DNA of 64,000 nt, from assembly GCA_010093485.1 (NCBI GenBank), contig MU001499.1:1131397-1195396 (forward strand), read 5' to 3'. The first letter of the stretch is position 1. Each line of letters begins with the position of its first letter. A program made the position numbers and the translations under genes. Shown piece after piece: positions 56,287 to 64,000 of this stretch. The DNA is from Karstenula rhodostoma CBS 690.94 (taxonomy: Eukaryota > Ascomycota > Dothideomycetes > Pleosporales > Didymosphaeriaceae). The notes below the pieces were generated by a model. The model had not been told where the DNA came from. It saw nothing but the letters and a program-made list of their open reading frames with translations, and ran no database searches.

Positions 56287-56950
56287 CTAAGTCGCTGCCG
56301 CACTTCCACCTGCACTGCCCGAGCCTCCGTTCATGTAGCCATCTGAGAAATCAGTCTCAACTTAGTATAAGCCTATGGAACAACTTACTTTGATTACCGC
56401 CAGCACGTTTCTTGGCTGCCTCTGCTATATAGTCAGTACGGTTTCAGTGTACCTCGAGTCTCACACATACCCTTGGCGTACGCATCCCTTGTCTTCCGCT
56501 CAGCCTCCTCCTCACGCGTGAAAGCATCTTCACCGCTTGCGTACCTGGGAGAAGGCACCGGACCAATATCCACAGGCTGACCCGTGGATGGATCGAGTAT
56601 AGTGTGTCCTGGAGAGTTAGTTATATTTACTGTAAACAATTCCACACAGTATAGTGGTTAGTATTCCAGGAAAATCGCAAAATAGCGTTTGACATAGTAT
56701 AAGAAACGATGTTGAATGTCTTATAAGAGATAATATTTGATGCAGAGCAACAGAATATTCGACACGTACCGAGTTGGAACCATTGACGCGCCTCCTCCAG
56801 CGTCACCAAGATGTCTCGGCCTGAAGAGGCGTGACGCACGAGATACGCTCGAGCAGTAGGGTTGCCCAGAAGGCGGTTAGATTGGATTGGTTCTGTTGAG
56901 CGAGGGGGTGAAGAAGAGGAAGGGTTGCGTGGTGGTGGTGAAGAGGACAT
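56287..56950 (-). CDS. Small conserved protein of unknown function
   Basis: Four exons (56950-56770, 56608-56471, 56424-56389, 56342-56287), each junction in phase, give 136 residues. Ser/Pro-rich start, then ARAYLVRHASSGRDILVTLE, EARQWFQLGHTILDPSTGQP and EDAFTREEEAERKTRDAYAK, ending in a Gly/Ser/Ala-rich tail. Intron-rich small genes of this kind are missed by simple gene finders. No family recognised. Confidence 0.7.
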
Positions 56951-57399
56951 GGTAGGAGTGTATCTGGCTGGTGTCGAGTAATAAACGTTTTGCGCTGAGA
57001 CCTGTGCGATAGAATGCATACGGCTTTTATAGTTTGTACTCCTCCCAAATTGAGCCTCAAAGAGGACACAATGACCTGGAAACGCGTTTGTTTCCTGGCT
57101 CATGAGAGTCGAGAATTCGAAGTGCAAACGTTGACATAGCAAAACCCCACACTGGCAGGACTTGAGGGTAGCAAGAAAGGGAAATTAGCATTGGGAGAGC
57201 TTAGCTTAAGTAATATTGGAGAATCTTGCCGTTACATCGATGAGGTCGCCTCCCGTACTAATAGTTCCGTATTACCTGCTTAGGTTCGACGCAGGTACCT
57301 TCACACCAGTTTTATATTACCTATTTGGTATTGACTCAGGTACACTCACACTTCTTGAGCGGGATTGTTATGTGGGTACGTGGAAGTTGGCATGCTCCA
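56951..57399. other. Intergenic
   Basis: Promoter of the small gene and 3' flank of the membrane protein. No feature seen. Confidence 0.5.
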
Positions 57400-59166
57400 C
57401 TAATCCCCAACCCATATACACACTCCATACCTCATCAGCATCTGTGCAACCACCACAAATCCCCCAACAGCTGGATTCGCACTGACTACATACACGCACG
57501 CTCTCACTAAAGGCCCAAATTGCCAGGCATGATTCAGCCTCGCATCTTTGCTCTCCTGATCCACAACCCACCATATCCCACATATTGCACCTAGAACTAG
57601 CCACTGCACAGTATAAGCTCTCCAAGTCGATGACTCCTCTAGCGGAATTGAACCCGCTTGGAAGCGACACATGCCGCCATAAAGGGCAAGGGGCGTGAGC
57701 GCTACGACAGTCGTGATGAGGTATTTGATAATTTGCAAACGCAGCGAGTGCGATGGGGTGGAGCATGTGAGCTTTACAGTCCAGTCGCGGTGTTTGAACG
57801 GCCAACAGGGCTTGGAGAGGGATATTGAGGAGAAGCGGTAGAGCTGAGGAGGTAAGACGTTCTTGTAAGAAGGGGCCGCCGAGCCGCGCATGATGGGGTT
57901 ACAGCAGGGTATTATGAGAAAGGAATCATCCTCGGTGCCGGTATAATTGAGCTTAGGCGGCAAGGCGTTGACATTGTGTGAATGGGTAAAGATAGACGAG
58001 CAAACAGAAACTGCCTTTTCCGGAGATTGCGGCTCTTCCTCTCGGCCAGAATGCCATATTTCCGGGAGCGCAGGAGTATGGAAGATTGTGGTGAGCTCAT
58101 CGTCTTTGTTTGAGCTGAATTGAAGGTTTTTGGCGTCGTCCGCATCAGGTAGCCCGCAACCGCAAACAGTTGTGCTTTCTTCACGTACGCGGCCTACCGC
58201 ACCTTCAAACACACCGCCTCTTCTTCGAGCCTCATCAAGAATACTGTTCTCTACCATGTACAAGGATGCATAATCCGGTCTGCATAAGTTCCCTAGCAGG
58301 TTCACAAAGGACATGACAGCGTACGGCGCGACGGTTAGCCCAAACGCAGCATATCCGAATTGCTCGATCTGGTCTCCGCGTGATCGGTATAGTGTTGAAA
58401 GAGCATAACAGGACTGTACTAAAGCGATGAGAGCTTTGATCATGTTGTGCGTTGCAGACACTTCCGAGATTGCGTTGGGGCTTGCTGATGCAGTGAATTG
58501 TGCATCCGATGGAACAATGGCGAACCGGTAACCATTGGGAAGTTCGTACGATCCGTGAATGGTTTGCCGTTGAACGAAGACTGATGTTCGGAATTGAGAT
58601 TTAAGCCAAGGGGGCGAGTAGGTGAGGACATGCACAGATCGATCGCAGGCGTTTCCACATCTTGATGATAAAGATCCACGGACGCTTGCCTGCTGTTTCA
58701 CAAGCGGTTCCTTCTTCGCTCTTCTAAACACTGCATTTGGCACTTCATCTCCATGATGCGGCCGCCAATCTTTTCCACGCACAACGAGGCATAGCGCTCC
58801 GCTCCTCGCTGCCTTCTTCAGGTCGTCATGTTTAACAAATGCAGCTCGACTGAGTATAGCTTCGATGCCGCGATACAGCCCTAGTGCAGGAAAGAGCAAG
58901 CTCCCGATTACGGAGACGATGAAGTCATCCAAGCGCTCACCAGGTCGCGTGAGCACCGTTGCTGCGTGCGCTACATAGTTGAAGAGGTAGAACAGAGCAA
59001 CATCTGTCCATTTCGTCGGCGTGCAAAGCAAGCCCGGAGTTGCGTGGTTCGACGTCCCGATCGGGAGCGGGAGCGTGATATTATGTAGAGGCAAAGCTGA
59101 AGACGTGCGTGCGAAAACGCACAGCTGGACGATATACCGCACTACCTTAGAACTCATGGGTAACAT
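57400..59166 (-). CDS. Polytopic membrane protein of unknown function
   Basis: Single exon, 588 residues (or 585 from the next ATG). An N-terminal signal-like segment precedes a probable lumenal part. Hydrophobic stretches lie at WTDVALFYLFNYVAHAA, DDFIVSVIGSLLFPALGLY, NMIKALIALVQSCYALSTLY, YAAFGLTVAPYAVMSFVNLL and near the C-terminus IIKYLITTVVALTPLALYGG, AYTVQWLVLGAICGIWWVVD and a final VSANPAVGGFVVVAQML. The stretches between are soluble and Ser/Pro-rich. This resembles uncharacterised fungal seven-span proteins; no function is assigned. Confidence 0.8.
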   Translation of the reverse strand: MLPMSSKVVRYIVQLCVFARTSSALPLHNITLPLPIGTSNHATPGLLCTPTKWTDVALFYLFNYVAHAATVLTRPGERLDDFIVSVIGSLLFPALGLYRGIEAILSRAAFVKHDDLKKAARSGALCLVVRGKDWRPHHGDEVPNAVFRRAKKEPLVKQQASVRGSLSSRCGNACDRSVHVLTYSPPWLKSQFRTSVFVQRQTIHGSYELPNGYRFAIVPSDAQFTASASPNAISEVSATHNMIKALIALVQSCYALSTLYRSRGDQIEQFGYAAFGLTVAPYAVMSFVNLLGNLCRPDYASLYMVENSILDEARRRGGVFEGAVGRVREESTTVCGCGLPDADDAKNLQFSSNKDDELTTIFHTPALPEIWHSGREEEPQSPEKAVSVCSSIFTHSHNVNALPPKLNYTGTEDDSFLIIPCCNPIMRGSAAPSYKNVLPPQLYRFSSISLSKPCWPFKHRDWTVKLTCSTPSHSLRLQIIKYLITTVVALTPLALYGGMCRFQAGSIPLEESSTWRAYTVQWLVLGAICGIWWVVDQESKDARLNHAWQFGPLVRACVYVVSANPAVGGFVVVAQMLMRYGVCIWVGD

Positions 59167-60442
59167 GATGTTGCCTGCGGTGTGTTCATGAAGGGAGCAT
59201 GGAAGGAGGAAGGTGTGTGAGAGAGAGAAAGCAACCTACGCTTAGAGGCCAACGACCAAGAGCCATCACGATGCTGCTGAAGTCTGCCTTGGCCGGCCTC
59301 AGCCCAAAGCCACGCCCTGCGCGTATTTCACATGCAGTCGCTGGTCGTCTTCCCCGCCATTTCGGCTAGCGCCCTGCAAGTGCGGGAAGCACAAACCTTC
59401 GTGCAGATTCGTCGTCTTCAATTGTGGTAAACATCTGCGGCCGAGTTACATCCATCATCACTTCGAAAGATGGTCGGAGCGTACGGCCAGTCGCGCAAAT
59501 TCCCGATCGAGAACTTGTGAAGGTTGCCCCTGCCTGGTGAGACGATCGCTCGGTACTAGATACAAACGACACCATTTGCACGTCGAAAACTACGAAATAC
59601 AGAACAATTGTACTTCTTCCTTTTCATTATCCGGTCTCTTCACAAGCTTTTGATACAGACCTCACCAGCGGTAATTTATAGGGTATCACTTCTCGTCTCG
59701 ATAGCGGCTTTCTGTGATCGAACCAGCGGAACCACTAGAGGCATGCACGCGTCGTCAGAGATCGCTTCGAGTACACTTCGTCCTCTCAAATTGAAGCATC
59801 CGGAACAGTGGCCGGAATGGCGGTATTGGGCACGAAACACCTTTCGACACTGCCCATATGACTGGTCTCATGGATAAATCCTGCCACCTATGTTCGGTTA
59901 GCAGCGCAGTGATACGCCTTGCGCAATGTAGTACAAGTCTCTGAAGGGTGCAGATTCGGGGAGGAGTGTTTGCACCGACAGCGGAGTGCACATGTGTAGA
60001 GCAGGGACCGAGGCCCTTGCGCTCGGCCTTGCTGTTTTAGGTTTAATGCACATCACGAAGCCTGATTGCTCAGCCACGATCCCTTGATTGATGCGCCACC
60101 TGGACGCGATGCAATGTACGTTCCGAAGTTCCACTTATTGCCGTCGCATATATCCCCGCTCACTCGAAGAATATCTCCTTGTCATCTTTTCTTTCGCTCT
60201 TACCTTCACCTCACCCACCTGTGTAATCAAGTAATACCACACCTACGACTTGCATTCGCCGCGAACTCCGCCCAAAGCGTCTCCTTGCAGTCGTTCGGAT
60301 AAAGCGGAGCGCTTCCGTGAAAGAGCTACCGCGCCCAGCCTTGCCGCGACACTACACCTCATAACGTCTTTCTCCAGTAGATCTGTCGAGGGCGCCACTT
60401 CCACTCCTCTTCCACAGCGCTTCGATTAAACAAAGCGACATC
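59167..60442. other. Intergenic
   Basis: About 1.3 kb between divergent genes. Only short frames without family resemblance; no RNA gene recognised. Confidence 0.5.
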
Positions 60443-60914
60443 ATGGCCTCAAACAAATACGTATGTCTCTCTATCTTTCGCACTCACACTCAACTGACAC
60501 CCCCAGGACGCTCCCGCCGGCGCCCCGCCCGCCTACCCTCAATCACCACCTCCCGCCCATCACGATGCTGGCCCATACCAACCCCCAGCTCCCTACTACG
60601 GCAACTCCCCTGCACCTCCCAACGACTACTACGGCGCATCACCGAACCCCTACGCACAAGGTCCAGGACCCTACGGCCCGCCGCAAGGAGAATATGGGCC
60701 ACCACAGGGACAATATGGACAGGGGCCACCACCACAGGGACAGTATGGACAGCCGGGATACGGACCGCCACAGCAGGGCATGTACTACCAACAAGGACCG
60801 CCGCCGCCGGGGGGCTATTATGACAACCAGAGGAAAGGCGGAGCGTCGGATGGGATCTGTGCGGGTCTATTCGCAGCGTTAGCATGCTGCTGCTGCTTGG
60901 ACTGCCTGTTCTAA
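60443..60914 (+). CDS. Small Pro/Gln/Tyr-rich protein with C-terminal cysteine-rich membrane motif (CYSTM-like)
   Basis: Exons 60443-60460 (six codons) and 60507-60914 give 141 residues. The body is built of YGPPQG/QYGQ-type repeats, a disordered tail on the cytoplasmic side. The end GICAGLFAALACCCCLDCLF is the C-terminal Cys-rich transmembrane module of stress-related tail-anchored proteins, probably palmitoylated. Yeast relatives with this layout sit at the plasma membrane and protect against stress. The frame on the other strand is a shadow of the repeats. Confidence 0.88.
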
Positions 60915-62095
60915 GCTTACAAACTTGGCAAGCGCATTTTCGTAAGAGCAGTTTTGAGGGAGCTTCATTTGTTTGGGATAAGTTGCATCAATCTTCGCCT
61001 GCTGGGCGATTTGGGCCATGGACGGATGGAAGGGTGTAATGGTTCCATTTCCTGATACCTGCACGTACTTTTCCTTTGTACAATGTTTTCTTGCGATTTG
61101 TTCACCGGGAGAGTGTTCTGGTGGAAGGGATTGAGGCACTCAGTCCCTTCATAAATGGTTCATTACGCTTGAATCATACAGACTACTTCATTACGCTTGA
61201 ATCATACAGACTACTTCATTTCGACATACAACCGTGTCACAGTCGAGTGCAGACCAGCATATGCAAAGTGAACGATGATATGTTCCAGATCGTTGAAAAG
61301 CTCTATTTTTGGTCTACAACAAAATGAATAATGCAGGTTATGAGAACGTTTTACTTGATATCAATCGCGGCAGTCAATGAGCCACACGCTGCGCCACTTC
61401 CAACGCAAAAATAGATCAATTGCGCACGGTACCAAACCGTAACGTCGAATTAGACGTCGAAATGATGGCACCTGTAGAATGGATGCTATGTGCGAGCAAG
61501 CAGTGTGCCGCAGACCGTGTTCGGAATCAAAATGGCACTCCCGATCAGGGAATAGTAACGGACAACGAGTGGGCTTTAGTTGCAAATGCAGTAAAGTGAA
61601 TAGGATGCTGGGAGAGGTTGTCAATACAACAAATCAATTCACGAACAGCTTTCAGTCAGTAATTCCAACATGTACAAACCTTCGAAATGATCGAGTCGCA
61701 TCGTCGCAGGGTTTCGAGGGCGGAAGTGGAAAGTATTCGACGTTCTACGGGATTCGCTCGAGTAAAGTACAGAATGGGGAAATCGCCAGATCGTATCGAT
61801 CGACCGACCGACCGTGAATGAACCTTCGACCGAACCGAAACCGATATCGCCGTTACGATCACCATGAAGCCATGGTTCCGATTCGCGTGACTGCTTCAAT
61901 ATTAATGCCGACTCTTACAAAGTCGCCGAAACCGCCATCGAAAGGTGAAAGGGAAGCCCTTGACCGTGTGCTGCAAACCCGACTCCGCCGTTTATTTTTA
62001 GCAATTTGAGAAATCGTCTTAAACCGAGACCGATAGAAAGTATGACTGGACAATGTAGGCCGTGTACCGCATACATGGCGGGAAAGGACAAACAT
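60915..62095. other. Intergenic with a 28-bp tandem duplication
   Basis: 3' flanks of the CYSTM gene and of the SR protein gene, which converge here. No gene recognised. Confidence 0.5.
61159..61220. repeat. 28-bp tandem repeat, 2.2 copies
   Basis: TTCATTACGCTTGAATCATA plus eight further bases is repeated head to tail at 61159-61186 and 61187-61214, followed by six bases of a third copy. The copies are identical. Confidence 0.9.
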
Positions 62096-63115
62096 TTACT
62101 CTGCCACATCCAGGTCTTCGTGAGCTGCCGGAGGAGGTGTTTCGTCTGTGTTGTCGATCAGAGGAGGTCGTCGTCTTGTAGGATGGGGTGCTCACTCTTC
62201 ACGGGGTTGCGCTCCTCGCCGTTGGTGGGAGCGTCGCGGTCCCGCTCGCGATCTTCATCACGATCGCGCACATCTTTCATCTCCCGATCACCGTCACGTT
62301 CAGGGCTCCGGGAGCGATCTCGGTCGCGACGTTCGTAGTCGCGCTCCCGACGATCTTCCTTGCGCGGAGAGTAATCGCCACCACGGCTACGACGAGGAGA
62401 GCGGCTACGAGGACGCTCGCTACGCGGTGAGCGGTCTCCACCACGGCCGCCGCGCTCGCTACGTTCGCCACGCTCGCCACGCTCACCACGAGGACGATCA
62501 CGGCCGGAGTCAAAGCGCCATGAAGCCGAAGGCGGTGTGCGAGCCCACTGTTGCATGTTAGATACAGTAGCTTGCTGAACATGACTGAACGTACCTCGAT
62601 CTTCAACAAGTCATCACGGCCGATGCGCTTGTTGTGCATCTCGTGGTACGCATCATCAGCATCACGGCGGCTCTCATACTCAACGAAAGCGAACCTTCCG
62701 CGCATTGTTAGTTGGTTAATATAGCCGGGGGTGTCCGTGGATGCTTACAGCCTGCTGGAGGCGGAACGCGGCGCAGGAATGTCGCAGCGAACAAGACGAC
62801 CGTAGCTGGCGATGACATTAGATGTATTCGTGACGTGGAAGGTGATAGCGAGAGGGAGCTGAACGAGGCGGGCTTTGCGCATGGGGAGGGCGTGGGAAGC
62901 GGTATCAGGTGCGACGTGACGGTGGCATCGAAAAGGGCGACGAGGCATTAAGCAGTTCGATGGCGCATAACGGACGGTGGACGAGGGGCGCGGTAACGAT
63001 CGGGGAGGGCGGTGCGTTGAGCAACATACCGTTCGAACTCGTAGGCGAGGTCGCGGGCGCGGGTGCCGTGGCCGAAGCCGGTGACATAGAGCGTGGTGCC
63101 GCCGCCGCGAGACAT
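62096..63115 (-). CDS. SR-type splicing factor with N-terminal RRM
   Basis: An RNA-binding splicing regulator. Exons 63115-63030, 62805-62749, 62694-62595, 62547-62196 and 62145-62096 give 214 residues. One RRM spreads over the first three exons: RNP2 is TLYVTGF and RNP1 is LFAFVEYES (RRDADDAYHEMHNKRIG follows). An RS domain with many RS, RD and RE dipeptides fills the rest (RSPRSERPRSRSPRRSRGGD, then DRDRSRSPERDGDR). The last intron (GTGAGC donor) replaces a short in-frame ending by the family-like HEDLDVAE end. The roughly 220-nt second intron is longer than the others here, a common site of regulated splicing in SR genes. Confidence 0.9.
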
Positions 63116-64000
63116 GTTGGTGATGTGCAATTAAGGTCGTGGACGGCTCGGGGTGGACGGAGTTGACAGGGCTCTTTGTCGCGTCGTGGGCGGTGGTGGT
63201 GTGAAAAGCGAGCGTGAGGCTGGAGACGCGAACTTTGAAGCTGGAGGCAACTACGTAACTGCGCTAGTACCAACACGGAAAGAAGCTTCTGCCGCGCCCT
63301 TAGGAGCGCTTTTGAACAAAGACAGTCATGGCTGCCGGAAGCAGTCGCTGTGGGATGCAACTGCTGGCTCGGAGATCGCCTCAAGTTTCGATGGGACACG
63401 GCTACTTTGGAAAGCCTCTTATATAGCCAATCGCGGAGCATTTGTGCTATAGCACGCGAGTAGCTCAGCGAGACTTGGCTCAACTTATGCCGGCGAACAC
63501 GATAACATTTCATACGAGGTGGAGATTTTTGAGAGGACGGAGCTGTTCTGATGGAAGACAAGCCAAACTAGTTACGAGTAACGCCAGGTCGTACCGACGC
63601 CGAGTGTATGGATATATGTAGCCTTGAGCCTCCAAGTCCGATCTCCAATAGCCCGACGTGAACCTGTTAGAACTTCAAAGCGAACGCAGACTCGAACTCG
63701 TGAAAGTCACTTGACAGCTGTAGACTCGATGCGCGGTCAAAACCCATTGCGCTATATCACAGAAGTAGAAGACGATCGAAGCGTGCAGATAGTCATTGAA
63801 AATGCTCATCGGCGGCTGTCGCATGTGGTCCGTGTGAGTTAGTCAGCGGGATATCTCACTTCGCGCCAGAAGCTGGGTCCAAACAATTACTTCACTTTGC
63901 CCGCTCCCCCACCGAGACAAAGCTCCCTGTCTACGCGCCACTCCGTCGCGTCCACGACACCGACCCATCGCTTGCCTTTCGACGACTGCGGAACAAGCAC
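63116..64000. other. Intergenic to the window edge
   Basis: SR gene promoter. A weak tRNA-like A box/B box pair near 63680-63760 on the minus strand does not fold. No gene recognised. Confidence 0.45.

Noticed and set aside
60879..61139. 86-codon minus-strand frame at the end of the CYSTM gene
   Set aside because: Overlaps the real gene's Cys-rich end on the other strand and has no start context or domain.
63670..63770. Possible minus-strand tRNA (A box TAGCGCAATGGG, B box GAGTTCGAGTC)
   Set aside because: Acceptor, anticodon and T stems do not pair; at best a decayed tRNA.

Overview
The window is nuclear DNA of a filamentous ascomycete, most likely a dothideomycete of the Pleosporales type. 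The genes are dense and lie on both strands, and most are cut by 48-60 nt introns with GT donors, CTAAC/CTGAC-type branch sites and AG acceptors. The gene set is fungal: Bub1, CSN3, a PTH11/CFEM receptor, a Zn2Cys6 regulator and a P450. The species cannot be named from the sequence alone. Exon borders were placed by hand and checked for phase, and most models close exactly in frame.

Layout. 0-7 kb: start of a possible Vps74 gene; a divergent pair for two complex I components (mitochondrial acyl carrier protein and the TYKY/NDUFS8 iron-sulfur subunit); the ribosome-biogenesis factor SURF6/Rrp14; an unrecognised conserved protein. 6.8-10.8 kb: a gene-poor relic zone on the minus strand with a HET-domain fragment, an AAA+ ATPase pseudogene and an initiator tRNA-Met gene interrupted in its variable loop by a 49-nt insert that looks like a spliceosomal intron. 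10.8-28 kb: a secreted protein, a large MIT-domain protein, CSN3, Bub1 kinase, a zinc alcohol dehydrogenase and an RBR ubiquitin ligase. 28.8-34.5 kb: a PTH11-like CFEM receptor, two nested MITEs, a cytochrome P450 and a broken unknown gene. 34.8-37.4 kb: a tartrate/D-malate dehydrogenase divergent from a D-glycerate 3-kinase. 38-45 kb: a Zn2Cys6 transcription factor and a DDHD phospholipase. 45-64 kb: several unrecognised fungal proteins, a short REI1-like zinc-finger protein, a two-domain HCCA-isomerase/DsbA-like protein, a CYSTM-type protein and an SR splicing factor.

Working together. Two head-to-head pairs look functionally meaningful: ACP with NDUFS8 (both complex I) and tartrate dehydrogenase with glycerate kinase (tartrate to D-glycerate to 3-phosphoglycerate). 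The rest is ordinary housekeeping separated by small mobile-element and pseudogene islands. The most unusual feature is the interrupted initiator tRNA at 9879-9999.
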